Shown here: in pieces, positions 9,845 through 18,063 of the stretch
How positions within the stretch are numbered: position 1 is the stretch's first letter
How the letters are laid out: each line of letters opens with the position of its first letter
DNA from: Bacteroidota bacterium
GTDB lineage: Bacteria; Bacteroidota; Bacteroidia; Chitinophagales; Chitinophagaceae
Direction: 5' to 3'
DNA length: 52,824 nucleotides
Assembly (NCBI GenBank): GCA_018267675.1
Contig: JAFDYA010000059.1
Location: 1 to 52,824 of the forward strand
The notes under the pieces: generated by a model
What the model was told of the DNA's origin: nothing
What the model saw: only the letters and a program-made list of their open reading frames with translations
The model's database searches: none
Program-made: the position numbers and the translations under genes

Positions 9845-10198
9845 CTATTCGATAGCTGAGGATTCTTCTTTTGCCGCTGGGTCGGGCTTCCGCTTCAGCA
9901 TGATGGCATAAGCTTCAATACCAAAACCAATAAGGATTATAATTGGCGCCAGGGTAATTCTCCTAAATGAATAAATTTCTTTGTAGTCAAATTGATGCGG
10001 ATCTGCACTCTTACCACCGGACATAAGCAGCAAGCCAATGAGGATACAAGCAAGGCCGACACCCATCCACATATAATTTCGTTTGTCAAAAAGGAAAGTC
10101 TGATTGCCCCGCGGCGCCGCACCGGAGGTGCTAGACTTGGCTTTTAGAGGGCTACGGTAGCCGGAGTTTTGAGTCGTGGTATGTTGTGCTTTGGCCAT
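9845..10198 (-). CDS. DUF3098 membrane protein
   Basis: This 117-residue protein has a polar N-terminal tail of about 40 residues. Two membrane segments follow, near WMGVGLACILIGLLLMSGG and ITLAPIIILIGFGIEAYAIM, separated by a short loop with HQFDYKEIYSFRR. It matches the DUF3098 family, whose genes commonly lie directly after ftsX in Bacteroidota. Here it also follows ftsX on the same strand, with 75 bases between. Function is unknown; the context suggests a link to cell division or envelope remodelling. Confidence 0.82.
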   Translation of the reverse strand: MAKAQHTTTQNSGYRSPLKAKSSTSGAAPRGNQTFLFDKRNYMWMGVGLACILIGLLLMSGGKSADPHQFDYKEIYSFRRITLAPIIILIGFGIEAYAIMLKRKPDPAAKEESSAIE

Positions 10199-10273
10199 AA
10201 TTATTTACTGGACGCAATATTAGCTAAAAAGTAGGAAGTGGATAATAAATGGTGTGAAATGAAAAACCAGGGT

Positions 10274-11131
10274 TTAATACAGATCATCAACCCGAACTTT
10301 CAAGTACTTAATCACAGAGCGATGGGTACTCGCCACTGAAATAACTACCCCTAATAGCAGCAAGCTGAGCATCAATAGGGCAATGAGCGTATTATCGTGC
10401 AATGCCTTCAATTCAGGCAACTGGGACTCGGCAAACTGCATCACAAACCAAAGACCAACTACCGCTACCACACCACTGATCAAGCCGTTGATGACAGCAC
10501 GTTGGTCAAATGGCTTAGAAATAAAGTGACGATTAGCACCAACCATCTGCATGGTCTTTATAAGAAAACGATTGCTAAACATTGCCAAACGGACAGTATT
10601 GTCTATCAAGACGACGACTGCAAATACCAGTACCAACGCAATGATTCCAAGAATAAGATTGATCCTGCGGAAATTGCTGTTCATTTGCTCCACTTGAACC
10701 TTAGGATAACTCAAGTCCCGGACAATATTACTCTGCAACACAAACTGCTTAATTTTCTCAAGACTATCCTTATTGGCATACTCTTGATATACGTTCATTT
10801 CCAAGGACGCAAAAAGTGGATTATAACCCAAGAATTTCCCAACGTCTTCCCCTTCAATTTCACTCTGCATCTTCAAGGCTTCTTCCTTAGTAATAACCCT
10901 AGACTTTTTAATAAAGGGTTGCTTGGCCACAATTTGATGCAAGGCTTCTATCTGCCCCGGCGCTACATTATCATGAAAATCGGCAGTGATGGTGATATTT
11001 TCCTTGAACTCGCGCGTGAGCGACCGTCCGTTAATAACCAACCAGCCAAGGGTTCCTAAAAGGAACAATACCAAGCTGACGCCAATTATTGAATAAACGT
11101 AGGAGGGTTTTGATTTCTTTCCAATAGACAT
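10274..11131 (-). CDS. ftsX: Cell division protein FtsX
   Basis: FtsX is the membrane subunit of the FtsEX ABC-type complex that activates peptidoglycan hydrolases at the division site. The 285-residue protein has the standard plan. The first membrane segment is at about 12-34, and an extracytoplasmic domain of about 130 residues follows. Three more membrane segments come after it, including ILGIIALVLVFAVVVLID and the final LIALLMLSLLLLGVVISV. The motif MVGANRHFISKPF after segment two is typical of FtsX. ftsE is not adjacent, which is usual in this phylum. The -7 box TATTTTTG on the minus strand (11154-11161) lies 22 bases before the ATG. Confidence 0.93.
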   Translation of the reverse strand: MSIGKKSKPSYVYSIIGVSLVLFLLGTLGWLVINGRSLTREFKENITITADFHDNVAPGQIEALHQIVAKQPFIKKSRVITKEEALKMQSEIEGEDVGKFLGYNPLFASLEMNVYQEYANKDSLEKIKQFVLQSNIVRDLSYPKVQVEQMNSNFRRINLILGIIALVLVFAVVVLIDNTVRLAMFSNRFLIKTMQMVGANRHFISKPFDQRAVINGLISGVVAVVGLWFVMQFAESQLPELKALHDNTLIALLMLSLLLLGVVISVASTHRSVIKYLKVRVDDLY

Positions 11132-11153
11132 GAATGAATAAGGCTTGAATCGT

Positions 11154-11161
11154 CAAAAATA
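11154..11161 (-). promoter_or_regulatory. -7 promoter box for ftsX
   Basis: TATTTTTG on the minus strand matches TAnnTTTG. No convincing -33 TTTG is seen at the right spacing. Confidence 0.4.
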
Positions 11162-11244
11162 ATGGAAATGCAGGTTGATTCTTCGCCTCCGCCATATTCT
11201 AACGCATCTTTGTGCTTGCTTTTATCCACACGCTACCCAAAGCG

Positions 11245-12936
11245 ATGAACAAATCCGCTGCCCCGCAGGTTCTGTATGCCACCGAATTCCGAGTGCCACT
11301 TTGGATATTCGTCATCATTGGGCTGATATATTGCCTGGCAATACCGGTAGATGTAATGGATGTGGACGCCGCCCAATATGCGGAAATGAGCCGCGAACTG
11401 ATGCACCAAACCAACTGGCTCCACCTTTTTGATCGCGGCAAAGATTATTTAGACAAACCTCCCTTACTATTCTGGATTACCGCCCTAAGCATGAAGTTGT
11501 TTGGGGCAAACAATTTCGCCTATAAGCTCCCTACTATTTTATCCGCATACTGGGCTATATACGCCACCTATCGACTCACAAGAATCCTTTATAACGAGAG
11601 TCTGGCAAGACTTTCAGCCTTGCTTCTTGCTTCTTGTCAAGGTCTGTTTCTCTGGACTAATGATGTCCGAACAGACATGCTCTTGATGAGCTGTGTCATC
11701 ACCGCTATTTGGTGTATTAGAGCATCTGAAGACAAGCGGAAATGGTATTTCATACTCGGTGGTGCTGTCGCAATCGCATTTGGCATGATGACCAAAGGCC
11801 CTATTGCCCTGCTTGTGCCCGCCTTTGCGATAGGTTCGGATAGCCTACTTCGAAAGGGATGGAAAAAGCTGGTAACTCCCTGGGGGCTATTATACATGGC
11901 TATTATTGGCGTTTTGCTCTTGCCCATGTGCATTGGACTGTATCAGCAATTTGATGCCCACCCTGAAAAAGTAATTGATGGGCATACTGGAGTATCCGGC
12001 CTGAAATTTTTCTTTTGGACGCAAAGCTTTGGGCGAATTACCGGAAGCAATGAATGGAGTAACGGCGCCGGCCCCTTCTTCTTGCTTGGAAGTATGTTTT
12101 GGGCTTTTCTACCCTGGATATTTCTCCTGATACCCGCGCTATTCCAAAATCTGAAGCAACTAATTCAGCAAAGATTGAAGCTATCAAATAAGCAAGAATG
12201 GATCAGCACAGGCGGCTTCCTCCTAAGCTATTTGTCTCTTTGTTTTTCCAACTATCAACTTCCGCATTATATTCTTGTCGCCTTCCCATTTGCCGCTATC
12301 GTAAGTGCCAAGATGCTTTATGACCTATTTACTGACAAAAAGTATGTGCCAACAGCCCGCTTTTTTAGTTCCTTCTACGTGCCCGTTTGTTTATTACTTC
12401 AATTGGGGGTAGCTCTACTCTATATCTACATTTTCCCGGCACACAACCTGCAATTGGTATGCTTTATCGGGGCACAATTGGTTTGGCTAGGCCTTTTGCT
12501 GAAAATAAATGGGATGAAAAGACTATTGTGGCTTCCTGTGGGCACCATGCTCATCATCAACCTTGTGTTGAGTACCCATTTCTATCCGAAACTGCTCCAG
12601 TACCAAGCCGGGTCTGTTTTTGGTCGTTACTTGAACGAAGCAAGGATTGATCCAAACAAAGTAATCATCTGGCTCATGCCCGACCCAATGGTGAGCCTAC
12701 ATTTTTATGCGAAAGGCGTTGTTACAGAAATCAACCACTATCCCGCGCCTGGTCAATCCGGAGACTATGTCATCACGACCAGCTCGCAACTCAACTCCTA
12801 CGATAGCAGCCACGCAAAATATGATGTATTGAAATCCGGCAATTTTTTTATAGTATCCGAACTTAACTTAGACTTTATCAATCCTGAAACGCGCAACAGC
12901 ACGTTGAAAAGCTATAGCCTTATCCGATTGAAATAA
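11245..12936 (+). CDS. Glycosyltransferase family 39 (ArnT/PMT-like) membrane protein
   Basis: This 563-residue integral membrane protein has about eleven hydrophobic segments. It matches the ArnT/protein O-mannosyltransferase-like family, which moves a sugar from a polyprenyl-phosphate carrier to lipid A, lipid or protein outside the membrane. The first periplasmic loop carries VMDVDAAQYAEMSREL, corresponding to the family's metal-binding acidic motif (usually DExxYA). DRGKDYLDKPPLLFW follows and is also typical. Residue-level acceptor preference cannot be read. A GTG at 11212 would add 11 residues, but the ATG at 11245 is preferred because MNKSAAPQ begins a normal cytoplasmic tail. The gene diverges from ftsX and converges on the lipocalin-like gene. 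Confidence 0.85.
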   Translation: MNKSAAPQVLYATEFRVPLWIFVIIGLIYCLAIPVDVMDVDAAQYAEMSRELMHQTNWLHLFDRGKDYLDKPPLLFWITALSMKLFGANNFAYKLPTILSAYWAIYATYRLTRILYNESLARLSALLLASCQGLFLWTNDVRTDMLLMSCVITAIWCIRASEDKRKWYFILGGAVAIAFGMMTKGPIALLVPAFAIGSDSLLRKGWKKLVTPWGLLYMAIIGVLLLPMCIGLYQQFDAHPEKVIDGHTGVSGLKFFFWTQSFGRITGSNEWSNGAGPFFLLGSMFWAFLPWIFLLIPALFQNLKQLIQQRLKLSNKQEWISTGGFLLSYLSLCFSNYQLPHYILVAFPFAAIVSAKMLYDLFTDKKYVPTARFFSSFYVPVCLLLQLGVALLYIYIFPAHNLQLVCFIGAQLVWLGLLLKINGMKRLLWLPVGTMLIINLVLSTHFYPKLLQYQAGSVFGRYLNEARIDPNKVIIWLMPDPMVSLHFYAKGVVTEINHYPAPGQSGDYVITTSSQLNSYDSSHAKYDVLKSGNFFIVSELNLDFINPETRNSTLKSYSLIRLK

Positions 12937-12947
12937 GCCGTGGTAGC

Positions 12948-13670
12948 CTATTTAAATTTTTTGAAAAAATAAGTCAGGCTACCTTCTTGCAGGATGAGTT
13001 CATTGCCTTCACATCGCAGCACTTTTAGCTTCCGATCTGTCTTCCCTTTGCATTCAATGATGCCATCTTGATATCCTACTACCTTCCAGGATGGCGCACC
13101 ATTCATATCTTTTGCCGACTCCACACCACCGGCCAAGCCCTCTTGCTCTTGCTTCAATTCCATCACCCGAATGATGGTTGTATAATCAATATCCGGCAGC
13201 GTCTCACTACTGGTTCTTTTGTACACTTCCCAACGCCCGGGGAGCTGCTCCTGCACAATGTTTCCAGCACTTATGTTTCCACGATTTCCACCCGCAACAT
13301 TTGAGGCACCCTCGGTTTGTTTTGGAATCTGGTAGCGATGAAATTGGTAGGTTCCCATTTCATCTTTCAGCACAATTTCATCCTTGCTTACTGTAAAAAT
13401 TTGGTACAGACGCATGCCAATATCCAATTGTCCATCATAAACTTTGTAGGTACCACGATACATAAAATGATTCTTGCGCTGTGTGGTATATTCATTACCT
13501 ATCAAAAAATGAAAGAAGGTAGTGTCATCAAAAGCAACATTTGATCGATTAGGGTAACTACGGGTCATTTCCCGCCAATCCCCCGTGAGATCAATGTTTT
13601 TATCTTTTTTGGCGGCAGATGCAGCAAATACGCAAAAAATACCGACCGAAATCAATATCGGGAATTTCAT
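12948..13670 (-). CDS. Secreted protein with two lipocalin-like repeats
   Basis: This 240-residue protein begins with a signal peptide, MKFPILISVGIFCVFAASAA. Two similar halves follow. The first opens with DLTGDWREMTRSYPNRS and the second with LPGRWEVYKRTSSETL. This Gly-x-Trp opening is typical of lipocalin-like calycin domains in Bacteroidota. There is no lipobox cysteine, so the protein is probably periplasmic or released. No precise family or ligand is recognisable. A longer reading frame starts at 13694, but its extra eight residues precede the signal peptide and the ATG at 13670 fits better. The gene diverges from the nitrilase-family gene. Confidence 0.7.
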   Translation of the reverse strand: MKFPILISVGIFCVFAASAAKKDKNIDLTGDWREMTRSYPNRSNVAFDDTTFFHFLIGNEYTTQRKNHFMYRGTYKVYDGQLDIGMRLYQIFTVSKDEIVLKDEMGTYQFHRYQIPKQTEGASNVAGGNRGNISAGNIVQEQLPGRWEVYKRTSSETLPDIDYTTIIRVMELKQEQEGLAGGVESAKDMNGAPSWKVVGYQDGIIECKGKTDRKLKVLRCEGNELILQEGSLTYFFKKFK

Positions 13671-13713
13671 AGGTTTGAACTGTGAATGATGCAATAATCT
13701 TCAGCCAAAATGT

Positions 13714-14523
13714 ATGCCAGTAATGAGTAAGAAAGCAAAAAATCTGTGTATCACACTACTGCAAACAGACATTGTGTGGGAAGACAAGGCTAAAAATATT
13801 GCCCAGTACACTGCAGCCTTGGCAGGAATTAAGGGGCAAAAGGAAATAGTGGTACTTCCGGAAATGTTTACCACTGGCTTCTCCATGAATCCGACCGACT
13901 TAGCTGAAGACATGGAAGGAACAACGATTGCCTGGATGCGGGATATAGCGCAGGCGCACAAAATCATCCTTTGTGGTAGCCTCATCATTAAGGAGGAAGG
14001 GAACTTCTACAATCGGCTAGTTTGGATGCAACCGAATGGTCAATATTATAGCTATGATAAGCGGCATCTTTTTGCGTTTGCAGGAGAAGACGAGCCGTAC
14101 ACCGCCGGCGATAAAAAAATAATTGTCCAGGTAAATGGATGGCGCATCTGTCCCCTTATCTGTTATGATTTGCGGTTTCCTGTTTGGGCGCGAAATATAG
14201 AACAGCACGGTGAGCCACTTTACGACGTACTACTTTACGTGGCCAATTGGCCAAGCAAACGGACGGTCGCCTGGAAAACACTATTGCAAGCAAGGGCGAT
14301 AGAAAACCAATGTTATTGCGTAGGCGTGAATCGTGTAGGCATTGATGGCAAGGAGATCCCTTATGAAGGGGCAAGCAGCGTGTTTGGACCACTCGGAGAA
14401 TTAATTTGGCAACAAGTGGGTGAGGTCGCAATTCAAACCATTGTCTTAGACCAAGAACATCTGGCTGAAGTGCGGAGGAATCTACCCTTCCTAAAAGACG
14501 GAGACTCCTTTCTTCTTCGCTAA
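13714..14523 (+). CDS. Nitrilase-family amidohydrolase (omega-amidase-like)
   Basis: This 269-residue cytoplasmic enzyme belongs to the carbon-nitrogen hydrolase superfamily. The catalytic triad is in place: E50 in VVLPEMFTTGF, K116 in YDKRHLF, and C150 in PLICYDLRFPVWAR. The sequence around these residues, especially MFTTGFSMNP and the RHLFAFAGED segment, is like YafV-type omega-amidases, which hydrolyse alpha-ketoglutaramate or alpha-ketosuccinamate. That substrate is inferred. A second ATG three codons in (13723) is an equally possible start. The gene is alone on its strand and is followed by the tRNA-Val gene on the other strand. Confidence 0.88.
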   Translation: MPVMSKKAKNLCITLLQTDIVWEDKAKNIAQYTAALAGIKGQKEIVVLPEMFTTGFSMNPTDLAEDMEGTTIAWMRDIAQAHKIILCGSLIIKEEGNFYNRLVWMQPNGQYYSYDKRHLFAFAGEDEPYTAGDKKIIVQVNGWRICPLICYDLRFPVWARNIEQHGEPLYDVLLYVANWPSKRTVAWKTLLQARAIENQCYCVGVNRVGIDGKEIPYEGASSVFGPLGELIWQQVGEVAIQTIVLDQEHLAEVRRNLPFLKDGDSFLLR

Positions 14524-14562
14524 AAAAAACTACAATCGCAATGATTGTGGGATAAAGTAATG

Positions 14563-14636
<74 letters not shown>

Positions 14637-14682
14637 CGAAAAGATGCCGCAAATGTAACCCTGGCGACATTGGCATCCTTTA

Positions 14683-14964
14683 CTATTTTTTCATCTTCAT
14701 GCTACCATCATAAAATTCTGGCGGCTTCTTTTTAATCCATTTGATGAACTTAGCGATCTCATCATGCCCCTTTAGCGCATCGACTGTATTGTAGTGCAAA
14801 CTCAATTCCCGCTCGGTGAAAACTGCGTGTACTTTACCCTGACAGATTTTATGCATCATCACAGTTTCTGTTCCTTTTCCACCTTTGCTCAAGGGTATGA
14901 GATGATGCCGATTCATCGGTTCTGCCAAGGGGCGTTCACACAAGGGACATATTTGCTCTGCCAT
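14683..14964 (-). CDS. Small HNH endonuclease-like protein
   Basis: This 93-residue protein has the zinc pair C6-x2-C9 in ICPLCERPL. It also has NRHHLIPLSKGGKGT with H20-H21, and MMHKICQGKVHAVF with C41 and H46. Together these form the beta-beta-alpha metal fold of HNH nucleases. The C-terminal part (DEIAKFIKWIKKKPPEFYDG) recurs in small housekeeping HNH proteins, including many of Bacteroidota. The gene follows fabH by 19 bases on the same strand and probably shares its transcript. The natural substrate is unknown, and nothing marks it as part of a mobile element. Confidence 0.8.
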   Translation of the reverse strand: MAEQICPLCERPLAEPMNRHHLIPLSKGGKGTETVMMHKICQGKVHAVFTERELSLHYNTVDALKGHDEIAKFIKWIKKKPPEFYDGSMKMKK

Positions 14965-14983
14965 TTCCGAAGCTACCTGTTAC

Positions 14984-15988
14984 TTATTTTCTATTGCCAT
15001 CATAAGCCCAACGAATGTATATAGAACCCCAAGTGAAGCCTCCACCAAACGCAGCCAAGACGATATTATCCCCTTTCCGTAGTTGCGGCTCCCATTGCCA
15101 CATACAGAGCGGTAAAGTGCCGTTGGTGGTGTTGCCAAACTTCTCGATATTGACCATTACTTTTTCGGGATTTAAGCCCATACGCTCTCTGGTGGCATCA
15201 ATAATACGCTTGTTGGCTTGGTGCGGAATGAGCCAGGTAATATCATCGGCAGCAAGTTGATTACGCTCCATAATATCCGCCGCTACATCTGCCATATTCT
15301 TCACGGCAAATTTGAAAACAGTCTGCCCTTCCTGATACACAAAATGTTCTTTGGCCATTACCGTCTCCACCGTTGCAGGCCGCATGGACCCTCCTGCCTT
15401 TTGATGCAGATAAGCCCTACCGGATCCATCCGATTTCAACACAGCATCTATCACACCAAACCCGTCTGTGTCTGGTTCTAACAAGACGCAACCGGCGCCA
15501 TCGCCAAAAATGATTGAAGTAGCTCTGTCTTCGTAGTTCATTATAGAACTCATCTTATCACCACCAATTACCAATACCTTCTTATGCCGACCGGATTCAA
15601 TAAACTGTGCGCCAGTCGTCAGCGCGAAAATGAAGCCACTGCAAGCTGCACTCACATCATAGCCCCATGCATTCTTCAGGCCGGCCTTGTCACAAATAAT
15701 ATTTGCAGTAGCTGGAAACTGCATATCCGGAGTGGTCGTCGCACAAATTACTAATTCAATGCTCAGAGGATCTACTCCTGTTTTGCAGATTAAATCCTTG
15801 ATTGCACCAACGGCCATTTCGGAGGTCCCCATATCGGCACCTTTCAGAATTCTGCGTTCACTAATTCCGGTACGGGTTCGGATCCATTCGTCGCTGGTAT
15901 CCATCATGGTTTCCAGTTCTGCATTTGTTAGGATATAGTCAGGTACGTACCCGCCAACGCCGGTTATGGCTGCGTGAATTTTTTGCAT
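14984..15988 (-). CDS. fabH: Beta-ketoacyl-ACP synthase III
   Basis: FabH starts fatty acid synthesis by condensing an acyl-CoA primer with malonyl-ACP. The 334-residue protein has the catalytic triad Cys116 in VSAACSGFIFAL, His256 in LIPHQANKRI and Asn286 in FGNTTNGTLPL. Length is normal. The reading frame opens at TTG (15997) and the first ATG is at 15988, giving MQKIHAAITGVGGYVPD. The ATG fits the family start. A -7 box ends just six bases before this ATG. The third catalytic block reads NTTNGT rather than the common NTTAAS or NTSAAS, a modest variation. The gene lies downstream of hemW and fabG on the same strand and before the HNH gene. Confidence 0.95.
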   Translation of the reverse strand: MQKIHAAITGVGGYVPDYILTNAELETMMDTSDEWIRTRTGISERRILKGADMGTSEMAVGAIKDLICKTGVDPLSIELVICATTTPDMQFPATANIICDKAGLKNAWGYDVSAACSGFIFALTTGAQFIESGRHKKVLVIGGDKMSSIMNYEDRATSIIFGDGAGCVLLEPDTDGFGVIDAVLKSDGSGRAYLHQKAGGSMRPATVETVMAKEHFVYQEGQTVFKFAVKNMADVAADIMERNQLAADDITWLIPHQANKRIIDATRERMGLNPEKVMVNIEKFGNTTNGTLPLCMWQWEPQLRKGDNIVLAAFGGGFTWGSIYIRWAYDGNRK

Positions 15989-15994
15989 AGTGGG

Positions 15995-16002
15995 CAAAGA
16001 TA
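15995..16002 (-). promoter_or_regulatory. -7 promoter box directly before the fabH start
   Basis: TATCTTTG on the minus strand matches TAnnTTTG. It ends six bases before the ATG at 15988, so the predicted transcript would be nearly leaderless. A GGGGC-TAATT-GCCCC hairpin lies just upstream (about 16006-16020). Confidence 0.45.
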
Positions 16003-16076
16003 AGCAGGGGCAATTAGCCCCGATACTTTCTACAAGAATTTAGAAACAATATCGAGAAGAATAGTGAAATAAATAT

Positions 16077-16823
16077 CTAGGTATTCATTCCACCGCAAGC
16101 AGAAATCACTTGTCCGCTCACATAACTGCTCATATCCGATGCTAGGAACAAGGCAACATCAGCAATCTCCTCAGGTTTTCCAAAACGCGCTAGCGGAATT
16201 TTTGAAAACCATTGCTCTGCCCCGCCATCCTTCAGATAATGCGTCATGTCAGTTTCAATAAACCCTGGAGCGATGGCATTACAGCGAATATTCCGAGAGC
16301 CTAGCTCCAAGGCAATGCTTTTTGTAAACCCTATGATACCGGCTTTGCTGGCGGCGTAGGCACTCTGCCCTCCATTCCCCGCTACGCCAACTATCGAGCT
16401 CATGTTGATAATAGAACCTTTCCGCGCCTTCATCATCGGGCGAATGACTTGCTTGGTCAAGTTATAGACTGATTTCAGATTGGCAGTCATCACCTCATCC
16501 CATTGTTCTTCACTTAGGCGGAGCAACAAATTATCTCTTGATATGCCGGCATTGTTCACACAAACATCAATAGTACCAAACTCCTTCACAACTTCATTTG
16601 CCAAAGCTTCCGCTGCTGAAAACTGAGCCGCATCGCTTTTAAAGGCCTTTGCCTTAACTCCAAAAGCAGCTAAGCGCCCTTCTAATGCTGCTGCGCGCTC
16701 GTCCGAACTCAAATAGGTGAAAGCCACATTGGCTCCATGCTCAGCAAATTTAAGCGCAATGGCTTCTCCAATTCCTCGGCTGGCGCCGGTAATTAACGCT
16801 ACCTTGTCTTGTAATAATTTCAT
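16077..16823 (-). CDS. fabG: 3-oxoacyl-ACP reductase FabG
   Basis: FabG is the NADPH-dependent reductase of fatty acid elongation. The 248-residue protein is a classical short-chain dehydrogenase. It has the cofactor motif TGASRGIG at about 12-19, NNAG near 91-94, Ser143 in NMSSIVG, and the YxxxK pair Tyr156/Lys160 in SAYAASKAG. It ends in SGQVISACGGMNT, the usual FabG tail (consensus GGMYM). The frame is open upstream to 16892, but the extra residues have no family character. The ATG at 16823 gives the normal start MKLLQDKVALITGASRG. hemW lies 70 bases upstream and fabH 88 bases downstream on the same strand. Confidence 0.95.
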   Translation of the reverse strand: MKLLQDKVALITGASRGIGEAIALKFAEHGANVAFTYLSSDERAAALEGRLAAFGVKAKAFKSDAAQFSAAEALANEVVKEFGTIDVCVNNAGISRDNLLLRLSEEQWDEVMTANLKSVYNLTKQVIRPMMKARKGSIINMSSIVGVAGNGGQSAYAASKAGIIGFTKSIALELGSRNIRCNAIAPGFIETDMTHYLKDGGAEQWFSKIPLARFGKPEEIADVALFLASDMSSYVSGQVISACGGMNT

Positions 16824-16893
16824 AGTCGGGAATAAGGCATAAAAATAATGGCTCCGGCGCGAATGAGCAGCATCTTCACTCGAATGCCCCATA

Positions 16894-18024
16894 TTACTCT
16901 GAAAAAAGACTAGCCGCTATACCATCTGCAAACAACTTTCCAGTAGGCGTTAATACCAATTTATCCTCCTGCAACGTTAGCTTCTGCTCCTCCCGATAGG
17001 GTTGGGATAGCCGAAGAATCCGCCGCCGAACTTCACCGCCCCAGCGCTGATCTATCCAATTCAAATCGCAACCCCACATGGTCCGCAGGGAAGTCATTAG
17101 GTATTCATTTAATTGCTGTGTGCTGCTCAATTCCTCCATTTCAAAAGGCACGACTCCGTTGTTGATAGAACGGATATACAGGGCATTGTTTGCAATATTC
17201 CATTGACGTATTTCTGCACCGTTATAGGAATGTGCCGAGGGCCCCAGGCCTAAGTAAGCAACACCTTGCCAATAGGAGGTATTATGAACAGCATAACACC
17301 CTGGCAAAGAATAATTGCTTATTTCGTATTGTTCATACCCAAGCTGTGTTGATGCCTGCATCAAAAGCTTAGCTTGTCGAGCACTCTGTGCTTCATCAAC
17401 CGGTGTTGCAGCTTTTTTATTAATTGCAAAATGTAGTGCTGTACCCTCCTCCACAGTGAGTGCATAGGCAGAGAAATGCGGTATTGCCAAGGAAGCCATT
17501 TTGTTGATATTCTCCAGCCATGCTGCATCGGTCATGCCGGGTGTACCATAGATCAAATCGATACTCAAATTGCTGAATCCATTATCCTGCGCAGCTTTGA
17601 GTGCATAATCACTCTGTTGCGCGGTATGTGCCCGATTCATATAGCGCAAGTCTTCTTCCCGGAAACTCTGGATGCCGACACTCAAGCGATTGACCAGGGT
17701 TCCTTTTAACTGTTTCAAGTACTTCCCGCTCAAATCATCAGGGTTCGCTTCTAGGGTAAATTCCCTCAATTGCTCCAGCTTAAAATTATCAACAAGATGG
17801 TCTATCAGCCGTCGGAGTTCATCCACAGAAAGTAAAGACGGGGTACCGCCGCCAATGTATATTGTGTCCACTTTGGCATCATTTAGCCAATGTTGTTGTA
17901 ATTCTATCTCCCTGTAAAGTGCAGCTAGAAGCGACTCTTTCTGCTTGAGCGAAGTAGAGAAATGGAAATTGCAATAATTGCAAGCTTGTTTGCAAAAAGG
18001 AATATGGAGATAAATTCCGGCCAT
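16894..18024 (-). CDS. hemW: Radical SAM heme chaperone HemW
   Basis: This 376-residue protein has the radical SAM cluster motif C11-x3-C15-x2-C18 in HIPFCKQACNYCNFHF. IYIGGGTPSLL and LTLEANPDD-like strands follow, with RLSVGIQSF in the middle. The C-terminal HemN-like domain includes the YEISNYSLPG and GLGPSAHSY blocks that are typical of HemW. The family binds heme and delivers it to respiratory enzymes; it was formerly annotated as oxygen-independent coproporphyrinogen oxidase. The single-residue features that separate HemW from true HemN (here CxxxCxxC without a fourth nearby Cys) favour HemW. The gene diverges from the Omp85-like gene, with only 39 bases between starts. Confidence 0.93.
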   Translation of the reverse strand: MAGIYLHIPFCKQACNYCNFHFSTSLKQKESLLAALYREIELQQHWLNDAKVDTIYIGGGTPSLLSVDELRRLIDHLVDNFKLEQLREFTLEANPDDLSGKYLKQLKGTLVNRLSVGIQSFREEDLRYMNRAHTAQQSDYALKAAQDNGFSNLSIDLIYGTPGMTDAAWLENINKMASLAIPHFSAYALTVEEGTALHFAINKKAATPVDEAQSARQAKLLMQASTQLGYEQYEISNYSLPGCYAVHNTSYWQGVAYLGLGPSAHSYNGAEIRQWNIANNALYIRSINNGVVPFEMEELSSTQQLNEYLMTSLRTMWGCDLNWIDQRWGGEVRRRILRLSQPYREEQKLTLQEDKLVLTPTGKLFADGIAASLFSE

Positions 18025-18041
18025 GTGGTGTTCGGGTTTAG

Positions 18042-18049
18042 TATTTTTG
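18042..18049 (+). promoter_or_regulatory. -7 promoter box for the Omp85-like gene
   Basis: TATTTTTG matches TAnnTTTG and ends 14 bases before the ATG at 18064. It lies in the 39-base gap to the divergent hemW gene. No clear -33 element is seen. Confidence 0.4.
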
Positions 18050-18063
18050 AAAAGAGCCGAATT

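Noticed and set aside
10397..11059. A 220-codon plus-strand frame opposite ftsX
   Set aside because: Antisense of ftsX, with irregular composition and no known domain.
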